DNA of 64,000 nt from Streptomyces griseochromogenes (lineage in GTDB: Bacteria > Actinomycetota > Actinomycetes > Streptomycetales > Streptomycetaceae), in the NCBI RefSeq assembly GCF_001542625.1, contig NZ_CP016279.1:3162001-3226000 (forward strand), read 5' to 3'. A program made the translations under genes and the position numbers. The notes below the pieces were generated by a model, which had not been told where the DNA came from, made no database searches, and was given only the letters and a program-made list of their open reading frames with translations. Positions 47,667 to 55,750 of the stretch are shown piece by piece. Numbering within the stretch: the stretch's first letter is position 1; the number at the start of each line of letters is the position of its first letter.

Positions 47667-48026
47667 ATGATCGAGAATCCTCCTCCCTGTCCGAAGTGCT
47701 CCTGTGAGTACACCTACGAGATGAACGCCCTGGTGGTGTGCCCCGAGTGCGGCCATGAATGGGCTCCCGCCGAGGCCGGTGCCGAGGGCGGTGCGGTCGC
47801 CGGGGAGCGCGTCGTCAAGGACTCCGTCGGCAACGTCCTGCGGGACGGCGACACCGTGGTGGTCGTGAAGGCGCTCAAGGTCAAGGGCAGCCCGTCGGGG
47901 ATCAAGGCCGGCACCAAGGTGCGCAACATCCGACTGGTCGACGGTGTCGACGGCCACGACATCGACTGCAAGATCGAGGGTTTCGGGGCGATGCAGCTCA
48001 AGTCCGGCGTGGTCAAGAAGGCCTGA
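47667..48026 (+). CDS. PhnA/YjdM-type zinc ribbon protein
   Basis: 119 residues. The N-terminal zinc ribbon [11 protein letters not shown] ... [10 protein letters not shown] carries four metal cysteines; the C-terminal domain ([38 protein letters not shown]) is the SH3-like barrel of PhnA/YjdM. Despite the old name it is not needed for phosphonate breakdown; its role is unknown. It stands alone between the macrodomain gene and the ArsR-SulP operon. Confidence 0.88.
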   Translation: MIENPPPCPKCSCEYTYEMNALVVCPECGHEWAPAEAGAEGGAVAGERVVKDSVGNVLRDGDTVVVVKALKVKGSPSGIKAGTKVRNIRLVDGVDGHDIDCKIEGFGAMQLKSGVVKKA

Positions 48027-48070
48027 ACCACCCGCTCCCCAAGGGGGCACTGGGCAGTAGCAGGATGCTG

Positions 48071-48090
48071 AATTGCAAAATTTCGCAATT
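48071..48090 (+). promoter_or_regulatory. Inverted repeat upstream of the ArsR-SulP operon
   Basis: AATTGC (48071-48076) and GCAATT (48085-48090) form a perfect dyad with an 8-base AT-rich centre, about 95 bp before the ArsR start. AT-rich dyads of this size are typical ArsR/SmtB operators, so autoregulation is likely. Confidence 0.55.
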
Positions 48091-48182
48091 GCTTAGATGC
48101 TATGTCTGCTGTGCCTGCAAGTAGCCGCGGGCACAGCCTTTCGCGTCCCCCGGCGGGGGCGCTGCAGGGAAGCCGAGGGGTC

Positions 48183-48524
48183 GTGTCCGTACCGCTGTAC
48201 CAGGCCAAGGCCGAGTTCTTCCGGATGCTCGGGCATCCCGTACGGATACGCGTACTGGAGCTGTTGCAGGACGGGCCGATGCCGGTGCGGGAGCTGCTGG
48301 CCGCCATCGAGGTGGAGCCCTCCGGCTTGTCGCAGCAGCTGGCCGTCCTGCGCCGCTCGGGGATCGTGACCTCGACGCGGGACGGCTCCACCGTCGTGTA
48401 CGAGCTGGCCGGCGGGGACGTCGCCGACCTGATGAAGGCGGCGCGGCGGATCCTGACCGAGATGCTCACCGGGAAGGGCGAGCTGCTGGCCGAATTGCAG
48501 GAAGCCGAGGTCGCCGGGCCATGA
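48183..48524 (+). CDS. ArsR-family regulator, partner of SulP
   Basis: 113 residues. The winged helix is clear: FFRMLGHPVRIRVLELLQDG, PVRELLAAIEVEPSGLSQQL, and the wing TSTRDGSTVVYELAGG. The classic metal-binding E-x-C-V-C motif on the recognition helix is absent, so it may respond to something other than arsenic or cadmium. I chose GTG 48183, whose product starts like its paralogue at 51010; ATG 48102 would add a basic disordered leader. The stop overlaps sulP (ATGA). Confidence 0.8.
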   Translation: MSVPLYQAKAEFFRMLGHPVRIRVLELLQDGPMPVRELLAAIEVEPSGLSQQLAVLRRSGIVTSTRDGSTVVYELAGGDVADLMKAARRILTEMLTGKGELLAELQEAEVAGP

Positions 48525-50266
48525 CCTCTCCGTTCTCGTCGTTCCGTCAGCCGTGGGTCCGGATCGGCTCGCTGCTGCCCGGCCGCGCCGACCTGGACCA
48601 GGCACTGCGTCATCCACGGCGGGACCTGCTCGCCGGACTGACCGTGGCGATCGTGGCGCTCCCGCTGGCGCTCGGCTTCGGGGTCTCCTCCGGGCTCGGC
48701 GCGGAGGCGGGCCTGGCGACGGCCGTCGTCGCCGGTGCGCTCGCCGCGCTCTTCGGCGGATCGAACCTGCAGGTGTCCGGCCCGACCGGCGCCATGACCG
48801 TCGTACTCGTTCCCATCGTGGGGCGGTACGGGCCCACCGGGGTTTTCACCGTCGGTCTCATGGCGGGTGTCATGCTCGTCGCGCTGGCCGTGCTGCGGGC
48901 CGGGCGTTACATGCAGTACGTGCCCGCCCCGGTCGTGGAGGGCTTCACCCTCGGCATCGCCTGTGTGATCGCCCTTCAGCAGGTCCCGAACGCGCTCGGC
49001 GTGCCCAAGCCCGAGGGTGAGAGGGCCCTGGTGGTGACCTGGCGGGCGATCGAGGAGTTCGCGAAGTCGCCGAACTGGACGGCCGTCGCGTTCGCGGTCG
49101 CCGTGGCCGCGGTCATGCTGATCGGGGCTCGTCGGCGGCCGACCGTGCCGTTCTCCATCCTGGCCGTGATCGCGGCGACGATCGTGGCTCAGGCCGCCCA
49201 CCTCCACGCGGCGAAGCCGATCGGCGACCTCCCGTCGGGACTGCCCGTACCGTCCTTGTCCTTCCTCGACCTCGGCTCGCTCGGCACTCTGCTGGCTCCC
49301 GCGGTCGCCGTTGCCGCGCTGGCCGCTCTGGAGTCCCTGCTGTCGGCCTCCGTCGCCGATGGCATGACGGTGGGCCAGAAGCACGACCCGGACCGGGAGC
49401 TGTTCGGCCAGGGTCTGGCCAATATCGCGGCACCGCTCTTCGGCGGCGTGCCCGCCACCGGGGCGATCGCCCGCACCGCCGTCAACGTGCGCACCGGCGC
49501 CCGGTCCCGGCTTGCCGCGCTGACCCACGCCGCTGTCCTCGCCGTGATCGTCTTCGCCGCGTCGCCGCTCGTCTCGAAGATCCCGCTGGCCGCACTCGCC
49601 GGTGTCCTGCTGGCCACCGCGATCCGCATGGTCGAGGTCGGCTCGCTGCGAGCGATGGCCAAGGCCACCCGCTCCGACGCGCTGATACTCGTGCTGACCG
49701 CCGTCGCCACCCTCGCCCTGGACCTCGTCCACGCCGTCATCATCGGCCTCGTCGTCGCGGGCGCCCTCGCGCTGCGTGCTGTGGCCAAGCAGGCTCGTTT
49801 CGGCCAGGTACCGCTCGACCGCGGCGACCACACGGACGAGGAACACGCCCTGCTGTCCGAGCACATCGTGGCCTATCGGATCGACGGTCCCCTGTTCTTC
49901 GCCGCCGCCCACCGCTTCCTGTCGGAGCTCACTGAAGTCGCTGACGTACGGGTCGTCATCTTGCGCATGTCACGGGTGTCGACGATGGACGCCACCGGGG
50001 CGCTCGTCCTCAAGGACGCCGTCGACAAGCTGAAGCGGCGCGGCATCCTCGTGCTGCTCTCCGGGATACGCCCGGGCCAGCGGCAGGTCCTCGACTCCGT
50101 CGGCGCGCTCGACTCGCTGCGGCACGCAGGCCGGGAGTACGCCACCACGCCGGAGGCGATCCGGGGAGCGCGCGATCATCTGAAGACGGCCGGTGTCCTG
50201 TCGTCCGTCCCGGCCCAGCCCGGCAAGGAGAGATGGGCACCGCGAGCGACACCGGATGGACGGTGA
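48521..50266 (+). CDS. SulP-family anion transporter with STAS domain
   Basis: 581 residues: about 12 membrane helices beginning DLLAGLTVAIVALPLALGFG, with the SulP signature GLYTxxx-like region and FGGSNLQVSGPTGAMTVVL binding the anion, then a C-terminal cytoplasmic STAS domain (EHIVAYRIDGPLFFAAAHRF; VVILRMSRVSTMDATGALVL). Such proteins import sulfate, bicarbonate or dicarboxylates. The gene is coupled to an ArsR regulator by a 4-bp overlap, so expression is probably controlled by it. Confidence 0.88.
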   Translation: MTSPFSSFRQPWVRIGSLLPGRADLDQALRHPRRDLLAGLTVAIVALPLALGFGVSSGLGAEAGLATAVVAGALAALFGGSNLQVSGPTGAMTVVLVPIVGRYGPTGVFTVGLMAGVMLVALAVLRAGRYMQYVPAPVVEGFTLGIACVIALQQVPNALGVPKPEGERALVVTWRAIEEFAKSPNWTAVAFAVAVAAVMLIGARRRPTVPFSILAVIAATIVAQAAHLHAAKPIGDLPSGLPVPSLSFLDLGSLGTLLAPAVAVAALAALESLLSASVADGMTVGQKHDPDRELFGQGLANIAAPLFGGVPATGAIARTAVNVRTGARSRLAALTHAAVLAVIVFAASPLVSKIPLAALAGVLLATAIRMVEVGSLRAMAKATRSDALILVLTAVATLALDLVHAVIIGLVVAGALALRAVAKQARFGQVPLDRGDHTDEEHALLSEHIVAYRIDGPLFFAAAHRFLSELTEVADVRVVILRMSRVSTMDATGALVLKDAVDKLKRRGILVLLSGIRPGQRQVLDSVGALDSLRHAGREYATTPEAIRGARDHLKTAGVLSSVPAQPGKERWAPRATPDGR

Positions 50267-50439
50267 CCGCAACCGGGCCCGCCGAGGTGGTCACCGACCC
50301 GACGAGGCCGCCCACTACCGGCGCACCCTGCCCGGGTGGGTGCACGGTCCGCACGACGTCTGGATCACTCTGCCCCTCTGATCGGACGACCGGCCGACAG
50401 ACCCCGACCGGCCGACCCGCACAAGGAAGCACCACCTCA

Positions 50440-50554
50440 TGACCATCGACTGGCGTTACACCGTCGAGGAGAACCTCGGCGTTCTCTGCAGGTGAAGGGG
50501 CGTCGCGAGTGGCGCACCGCGGGGTGGCAGGGCGACGGCCGGGCGAAAGAGTGA
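50440..50554 (+). pseudogene. STAS-domain gene with internal deletion
   Basis: ATG 50440 encodes TIDWRYTVEENLGVLCR and then stops at TGA 50494; a second frame shortly after gives VKGRREWRTAGWQGDGRAKE. These are the two ends of a Streptomyces STAS-domain protein (anti-anti-sigma type, usually ~130 residues) with the middle ~85 residues lost. Only ends remain, so no function is expected. It lies in a decayed tract beginning after sulP. Confidence 0.45.
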
Positions 50555-51009
50555 CCGCTGCTCGCCGGACTACCGGGTGCAGGCTGCGGTGACCTTGTCG
50601 ATGACCGCCGCGGGGCGGCGGCGGGCGGCTGGTGCCACCGGAAGGGAGGAACGTACGTCCCCTTCTCGCACGTCGAGCGCGACCAGGCGCACCACGTCTT
50701 TCAGGCGCGGTGCCCGCCTGGTGGGCCCATGCGAAGCGACCCAGGTGCCGGTCTGGAGAGCCCCGTCACTCATCGGCCCCCCTCCCGGTCCGCGTGTTTT
50801 CGAGCGAGGCTTAGCCGTGCTCCGAGTCCTGGCCGGCCGCGCCCGGGGCCCGCACCGCTGGATCAGGCGGCTCCCCTCCTCGGTCCGGATTCGGCCAGAC
50901 CGGTGGCGCAGGCGAGGATGGGGCGCATGGTTGTGACGAGTGGGTGGATGCGCCGTACCGAAGTCCGGCAGGCGGGGCCGAGCTGGGGCAGCGTGGAAGG
51001 GACGGCCAG
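50555..51009. other. Tract without a convincing gene
   Basis: About 455 bp. A 67-codon frame on the minus strand (50570-50773), starting after a purine-rich GGAGGGG, encodes MSDGALQTGTWVASHGP and similar low-confidence sequence; I find no family for it. The rest is GC-rich spacer before the second ArsR gene. Confidence 0.35.
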
Positions 51010-51360
51010 GTGAGTACGCCGCTGTACCGACTCAAGGCCGAGTTCTTCAAGACCCTCGGCCACCCGGCCCGCATCCGGGTTCTGGAACTGCTGAGCGCGC
51101 GTGAGCACGCGGTGGCGGAGATGCTGCCCGAGGTGGGCATCGAGCCCGCCCATCTCTCCCAGCAACTGGCGGTGCTGCGGCGGGCGAACCTGGTCAAGAC
51201 CCGCAAGGAGGGCTCGACCGTGTACTACTCCCTGACCAGCCCGCAGGTGGCGGAGCTGCTGCGGGTGGCTCGGAGCATCCTGTCGGGGGTGCTGGCCGGA
51301 CAGGCCGAGCTGCTCGCCGATCTGCAGGCCGCACAAGGGGAGGCGAAGCCGCCGTCCTGA
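51010..51360 (+). CDS. ArsR-family regulator, orphan paralogue
   Basis: 116 residues, close paralogue of the protein at 48183: FFKTLGHPARIRVLELLSAR, AVAEMLPEVGIEPAHLSQQL, VKTRKEGSTVYYSLTSPQV. It also lacks the metal-cysteine motif. GTG 51010 yields MSTPLYRLKAEFF, the usual family start. In Streptomyces this type normally precedes a SulP transporter gene; here only decayed genes follow, so its target has been lost or is elsewhere. Confidence 0.8.
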   Translation: MSTPLYRLKAEFFKTLGHPARIRVLELLSAREHAVAEMLPEVGIEPAHLSQQLAVLRRANLVKTRKEGSTVYYSLTSPQVAELLRVARSILSGVLAGQAELLADLQAAQGEAKPPS

Positions 51361-51389
51361 CGGGCGGTCCTTGACCGGCCGTCGGATTC

Positions 51390-52250
51390 GTGGGCCGCAC
51401 CCGCTACGCGGTCGGCCAGACCTCCTCGGTCGCTCTCGACCACCAGATGTGGACGCGCGACGGCGAACTGCACTTCCGCTGGGACGTCGCCGAGGAACGG
51501 TTCCCGGCCGACCGGATCGAGCTGCTGTACGCGTACTTCGTGAACGAGCCGGAGAGCCTCGCCGACCTGTCACAGCGGGCCCCGAGCCCCCGGCGAAGGC
51601 TGCCTGGCCGTCCTCGGCTTCACCTGCGACGACCTCGACCCGGAGCGGCTCGCCGAGGCCTGGACTCGGCTGCTGGCCGCACACCCGGCGCTGCGGGCCA
51701 CGGTGACCGCGACGGGTGACCTGGTCGTGCCCGAGTACGGTCCGGACCGCCGGCACATACCCGAACTCACCGCGGCGGCCCCGCGGGACACCGAGGACGC
51801 GCTGCGCGAACTGGCCGCCCGTCCCTTTCCGCTGGGCCGCGGCCCGCACGCCGAGATCGCGCAGCATCCACTGGGTGGCGGGCGAACTGTTCGGTTTCTA
51901 CGCCGACGCGTCCGCCGGCGCCCGCCCGGCTCCGGCGCGGCAGGACGCCTCTCAGGACGGCGAAGTACTCGGTCCCGCCGAGGCGTTGGCGTACTGGAGC
52001 GAACGGCTCGACGGCCTGCCCCCGGACCGTTGCCGGAGCCCGCACCGGACCGCACTCGCACCCGCAGACAGGCCCGGCTCGCCGCATGGCCCAGCCTGCG
52101 CGTCCGGCTCGCCGAACGCGGACTGACCGTCGACGCCCTGCTGCTCGCCGCCTTCACCGAGGTGCTGTCCGAATGGTGCGCCGAACCCTTCGCCGTGACG
52201 GTCGTACGGTGGACGCGCGCGCTGCGGGCAGCGGGCCCCGGCGAGCGTAC
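51390..52250 (+). pseudogene. Decayed NRPS condensation-domain protein
   Basis: Pieces of condensation domains appear in three changing frames: VALDHQMWTRDGELHFRWDV (end of one C domain), then ERLAEAWTRLLAAHPALRAT and TEDALRELAARPFPLGRGPH (start of another), then EALAYWSERLDGLPPD and LTVDALLLAAFTEVLSEWC. At least two frameshifts are needed to join them, and the HHxxxDG active site is not intact. It is therefore a remnant of a peptide-synthetase-type gene, perhaps the trace of a lost biosynthetic cluster. Confidence 0.6.
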
Positions 52251-52260
52251 GGCACTGAGC

Positions 52261-52442
52261 TGGGTGGCCCACCGGGCGGCACCTTCCTCCCGGTCGCCCG
52301 TGCTCTCGGCAACACCGGCCACAACGGACTGATCCCGTGGTACGCGGCGGCCTGCGCGGCCCTCGGCATCGTGGGTGTCTTCCTGATCCGCCACGACGAC
52401 CTGTACGACACGGAGCCCGACCCGTCTCCCGACCCCTCGTAG
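52261..52442 (+). pseudogene. MFS transporter C-terminal remnant
   Basis: About 60 codons: ARALGNTGHNGLIPWYAAAC, AALGIVGVFLIRHDDLYD and a polar tail ending at TAG 52440. One amphipathic loop and one membrane helix fit the last helix of a major facilitator permease. It is fused directly to the condensation-domain remnant and has no start of its own. Confidence 0.35.
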
Positions 52443-52503
52443 CGCTCCCTCGGGAGCCGACCGGCCCGCCGGCATACGCGCCCGCGGGCCGATCGAGGCG
52501 GGA

Positions 52504-53424
52504 TCAGCCGACGCGCAGCGTCAGGGCCGCGGTGTGGAGTCTGCCGCCGGTCCGGAACTGCAGGAAGAGCCGCCAGTTGCCCGAGGAGGGCAGTTCGGCG
52601 TGGAACGACAGCTCCGGTCCGCCGTGATCGCCGTGGACCTCGGTGGTGGGGTGGAGGTGGGCGAACGCGGCGTCGCCTTCGTGGAAGGCGGTCAGGTGGG
52701 CGTAGGTGTCGAGGTAGGGCTGCAGATCGGTGACCGGCTTGCCGCCCTTGGTGATCCGGACGGTCAGCGGGTGCGCCATGCCGGCCATGAGCTCGCCCTT
52801 CACCGTGACCGTGTACCCGTCGGCCTCGGTGCTGGTGGTCGCGGCGGGCAGGGGCGTCCTGGTGACCGTGCCGGGGACGGTGACGGTCCGGCTGAGGACG
52901 AAGTCCTTGCCCTTGCCGCGGCCGCCGTCGGGCGTGAAGGCGGCGAACATCCGCCATGCGCCGGAGGCGAGGGGGGACAGGCCGGCGGTCCAGGTGCCGT
53001 CGGACGCCATCGTCGGGTGAACGTGCTGGAAGCCGGTCAGGTCGGAGCGGATGGCGTAGAAGTGCATCCGCTTGGTCTGGTCGAGCGTGAACGAGGTGAC
53101 CGGCCTGCCGTCCGGCCCCGTGACCGTGAACCGGTAGGCGGTCCGCCTGCCCGCGGTCAGGGTGCTGTCGGGGCTGTCGAGGCGGTAGCCGTCCCTGGCG
53201 CCGGCCAGGCCGTTGCCGCCCGCCGCCTGGTGCATGCCGGGCATGTCGCCCATCGCGCCGGGGGCGGCAGAACGGGTCGCCTCGGGTGAGGCGTTGTGGC
53301 GCATGCCGGGCATGGCCGGGTCGTCGTCGGAGCCGCAGGCGGCCAGGGTCAGGGCGAGTACGGCCGCGGTGCCGGTCGCCACGAGGGCATGACGGCGAAC
53401 GGGAAAACGGGTGAGAGCGAACAT
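52504..53424 (-). CDS. Met/His-rich lipoprotein, candidate metal-handling protein
   Basis: 306 residues. Lipobox LAAC (Cys about 30) anchors it outside. The region after it is Met/His/Gly-rich (DDDPAMPGMRHNA, GAMGDMPGMHQAAGG), a pattern used to bind copper or silver. Two beta-sandwich halves follow with conserved histidines (KRMHFYAIRSDLTGFQHVHP; AHLTAFHEGDAAFAHLHP), resembling the FixH/YtkA or CopC-like folds. A copper or heavy-metal role is inference. It is followed on the same strand, upstream, by the DUF6153-like gene. Confidence 0.7.
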   Translation of the reverse strand: MFALTRFPVRRHALVATGTAAVLALTLAACGSDDDPAMPGMRHNASPEATRSAAPGAMGDMPGMHQAAGGNGLAGARDGYRLDSPDSTLTAGRRTAYRFTVTGPDGRPVTSFTLDQTKRMHFYAIRSDLTGFQHVHPTMASDGTWTAGLSPLASGAWRMFAAFTPDGGRGKGKDFVLSRTVTVPGTVTRTPLPAATTSTEADGYTVTVKGELMAGMAHPLTVRITKGGKPVTDLQPYLDTYAHLTAFHEGDAAFAHLHPTTEVHGDHGGPELSFHAELPSSGNWRLFLQFRTGGRLHTAALTLRVG

Positions 53425-53532
53425 CGGTCGGATGTCTTTCCGGGTGGCGCACCACGCCGGGTGGCGCGCGGGGTGAGCAGGACGCTGCGGCCGTACGGGC
53501 CCGGTGCAGGGGCCGTTCCGGCACGGTTCCCG

Positions 53533-53982
53533 TCACGTCCGCGCGATGCAGACCCGCAGGAGAAGCTCACGTCCGCCCGGCGGCCCGCGCCGCCGGGTCC
53601 CATCGGAACCCCGGGCGCGATGCACGCCCCAGGCCGCCAGCGCGGCGAGGGCGAGGACGCAGACGAGAGGAGCCAGGGGCAGGGTGATCTGGCCTTGGGC
53701 GGGGGCGGCGACGCACACCGCCCCGTGCGCGGCCGTGCCGTTCATCGCCCGGGCCCGGAGGGCGTCGCCGCGGGGCTGCGCGGGCACGGCCTCGGTCCCC
53801 GCCATGGCGGAGGCACGGCCGTCGTCCATGGACGCGGCGGCCGTGGCCGTGCCCATCTCGCTGTGACAGCCGCCGCCGGCCGCGGTCGGCGAGCCGTGCA
53901 TGAGGAACAGGCCGAGCAGGACCGCGCAGAGAGCGAACAGCCGGGGGATACCCGGGCCGGTCGCGCGGTCGGCACTCCTCAT
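53533..53982 (-). CDS. DUF6153-like membrane protein
   Basis: 149 residues from ATG 53982 with GGAGGG upstream. One N-terminal helix (LFALCAVLLGLFLMHG), a Met/His/Cys-containing loop (GGGCHSEMGTATAA, SAMAGTEAVPAQP), and a second helix (LAPLVCVLALAALAAWGV). This is the pattern of the Streptomyces family DUF6153, frequently next to copper-linked lipoproteins. The pair with the gene at 52504 (109 bp apart, same strand) probably acts at the membrane on metal. Confidence 0.65.
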   Translation of the reverse strand: MRSADRATGPGIPRLFALCAVLLGLFLMHGSPTAAGGGCHSEMGTATAAASMDDGRASAMAGTEAVPAQPRGDALRARAMNGTAAHGAVCVAAPAQGQITLPLAPLVCVLALAALAAWGVHRARGSDGTRRRGPPGGRELLLRVCIART

Positions 53983-54125
53983 GGCCCGCCCTCCTTCCAC
54001 CCGCTCGGATCGTCTTCCGTCGACGACGATACCGGGTAGGGGTACCGGTGCCGCATGCGGGGGTGCCGACGCGTCCCCCGCGCACCGTGATGCCCGGCGA
54101 CCTCGCGCGAGGGAGCGGACATGCT

Positions 54126-54162
54126 CGTACGGTGAGAGAAGGACGCCCTTCTCACCCGTACG
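54126..54162 (+). promoter_or_regulatory. Imperfect hairpin upstream of the CBS gene
   Basis: CGTACGGTGAG ... GAAGG pairs with CCTTCTCACC ... GTACG around a short centre, giving a long stem with small bulges 27 bp before ATG 54189 (AAGGAGG at 54175-54181 lies between). It could be an operator dyad or a leader hairpin affecting translation. Confidence 0.45.
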
Positions 54163-54188
54163 GGCGTGTGCGCAAGGAGGTTGAACCT

Positions 54189-54608
54189 ATGACCACCGCC
54201 GCAGAGATCATGCATCGCGGGGCTCAGTGGATCCCGGCGACCGAGACCCTCGACCGGGCCGCGCAGCTGATGGCGCGCCTGAACGTGGGCGCGTTGCCCG
54301 TCAGCGACGCCAACGAGCGGCTGTGCGGCATCATCACGGACCGCGACATCGTCGTGAAGTGCGTGGCCAAGGGCCATGACCCGTCGAAGGTGACGTGCGC
54401 CGACCTGGCACAGGGCACGCCGCGCTGGATCGACGCGGACGCGAGTGTGGACCAGGTGCTGGACGAGATGGAGCGGAACCGGATACGCAGGCTGCCGGTC
54501 ATCAAGAACAAGAAGCTCGTCGGCATCATCAGCGAGGCCGATCTCGCCACTCACCTGACGGACGCGCAGATCCACGGCTTTGTCGAGAAGGTCTACGCGA
54601 CAGCCTGA
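54189..54608 (+). CDS. CBS-domain protein (two CBS motifs)
   Basis: 139 residues, a stand-alone Bateman module. First CBS: AEIMHRGAQWIPATETLDRA, LPVSDANERLCGIITDRDIV; second: LAQGTPRWIDADASVDQVLD, LPVIKNKKLVGIISEADLA. Such proteins bind adenylates and respond to energy or stress state in the cytoplasm. Similar genes occur with K+ channel and SHOCT genes in stress-related islands of Streptomyces. AAGGAGG is well placed for ATG 54189. Confidence 0.88.
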   Translation: MTTAAEIMHRGAQWIPATETLDRAAQLMARLNVGALPVSDANERLCGIITDRDIVVKCVAKGHDPSKVTCADLAQGTPRWIDADASVDQVLDEMERNRIRRLPVIKNKKLVGIISEADLATHLTDAQIHGFVEKVYATA

Positions 54609-54734
54609 CAGCGGCGGTTCCGGTGGCTGTCGAAGCGGTGAGCGCGGTGATGCGGAGCGGGCCGCTCTGAGGGGCTCATGGCCCGCGTGGCATCATCGGG
54701 CGGCGTAGTCCCACGCCGTCGCACAAGGAGCACG

Positions 54735-54800
54735 ATGAACCCCGCTCTCACCGCCCTGCCCGATGGGGGTGCCCCCGTCCGAACGGAGGGGAGAGCTTGA
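54735..54800 (+). CDS. Short leader peptide created by a repeat insertion
   Basis: AAGGAG at 54725-54730 is a strong ribosome site for ATG 54735, which opens MNPALTALPDG, the usual start of the downstream reductase in other Streptomyces. A palindromic element then shifts the frame and the peptide ends after 21 codons at TGA 54798-54800. That stop overlaps the TTG start of the main frame (TTGA). The original N-terminus has thus become a coupled leader. Confidence 0.5.
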   Translation: MNPALTALPDGGAPVRTEGRA

Positions 54801-54811
54801 GGGAGGGCACC
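54764..54811 (+). repeat. REP-like GC palindrome at the start of the reductase gene
   Basis: TGGGGGTGCCCCC, a spacer with CGAACGG, GAGGGGAGAGCTTG and GGGAGGGCACC; GGTGCCC (54769-54775) and GGGCACC (54805-54811) are inverted. It resembles the element inside the gene at 11170 and other Streptomyces palindromes ending in AGCTTGGGGGAG. Confidence 0.55.
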
Positions 54812-55648
54812 TCCCTGCTGGACGACTTCTCCCTGGAGATGACCGGCAAGGACGTCCCGAAGCTGGAGGAGGCGCGCGACAGCATCCCCCGGGGCACACG
54901 GATCAACGTCACCTTCCTGGCGGGCGAGGACCTCGGCATGCGGCTGGCGGCCGCCCGCGCGGTGAAGCGGCTCGGTTTCGTGCCCGTACCGCACATCTCC
55001 GCACGCCGCCTGCCCTCGCGGGTCCACCTGGAGGAGTTCCTGGCCGGTCTGGCGGCGGACGGCACCGCCGAGAACGTGTTCGTGGTCGGCGGCGACCCCG
55101 CCCGCCCGGAAGGCCCCTACGAGGACGCCCTGTCCGTCATCCGCACCGGGCTGCTCCAGCGGTACGGCGCACGGCACATCGGCATCAGCGGCTACCCGGA
55201 GGGCCACCCGGCGATCGCCGGTCCCACGCTGTGGTCGGCGCTCACCGACAAGACGGCGGCCCTCGGCACCGGGCGGCTCGACGGCGACGTCATCACCCAG
55301 TTCGGTTTCGACGTCGCCCCGGTCCTCAGCTGGCTGGAGGCCGCCCGCGCCCGCGGAGTGCACCTGCCGGTCCGCATCGGCGTCCCCGGCCCCGCGGGCG
55401 TGCGCCGGCTGCTCGGCTACGCGGCCCGGTTCGGCGTCGCCACCAGCGCCTCCGTCGCCCGCAAGTACGGCTTCTCGCTGACCAACCTGATGGGGACGAC
55501 GGGCCCGGACCGCTTCCTGCACGCGCTGGCCAAGGAGTACGACCCCGCGCGGCACGGCGCGGTGAAGGTGCACTTCTACACCTTCGGCGGTCTGCGGGCG
55601 ACCTCGGAGTGGATCGCCCGGTTCCGGCAGGCGGACCACCGCCGGTAG
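54797..55648 (+). CDS. Methylenetetrahydrofolate reductase-like protein
   Basis: 283 residues from TTG 54797. TIM-barrel pattern of the MTHFR/MetF superfamily: FSLEMTGKDVPKLEEA, PRGTRINVTFLAGEDLGMRL, VPHISARRLPSRVHLEEFLA, VFVVGGDPARPEGPYEDALS, GISGYPEGHP, DVITQFGFDVAPVLSWL and HLPVRIGVPGPAGVRRLL. It may reduce methylene-tetrahydrofolate or serve in C1 transfer and demethylation. The start is odd: a palindrome has shifted the ancestral ATG (54735) out of frame, and GGAGGGG at 54785-54791 now drives a TTG start overlapping the leader's stop. Confidence 0.78.
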   Translation: MREGTSLLDDFSLEMTGKDVPKLEEARDSIPRGTRINVTFLAGEDLGMRLAAARAVKRLGFVPVPHISARRLPSRVHLEEFLAGLAADGTAENVFVVGGDPARPEGPYEDALSVIRTGLLQRYGARHIGISGYPEGHPAIAGPTLWSALTDKTAALGTGRLDGDVITQFGFDVAPVLSWLEAARARGVHLPVRIGVPGPAGVRRLLGYAARFGVATSASVARKYGFSLTNLMGTTGPDRFLHALAKEYDPARHGAVKVHFYTFGGLRATSEWIARFRQADHRR

Positions 55649-55750
55649 GAACGGCGCCGCTTCGCCCGGACGGCGCGCAGAAGATGCCCGACGGCGGGCG
55701 GGCTGAGGCAATGGGGATGTCCAGGAGTCCACCGTCCCGGAGGTCCCCCC

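Noticed and set aside
50570..50773. 67-codon minus-strand gene
   Set aside because: It has a purine-rich stretch before its ATG but no recognisable family, and lies in a decayed tract; mentioned only in the gap description.
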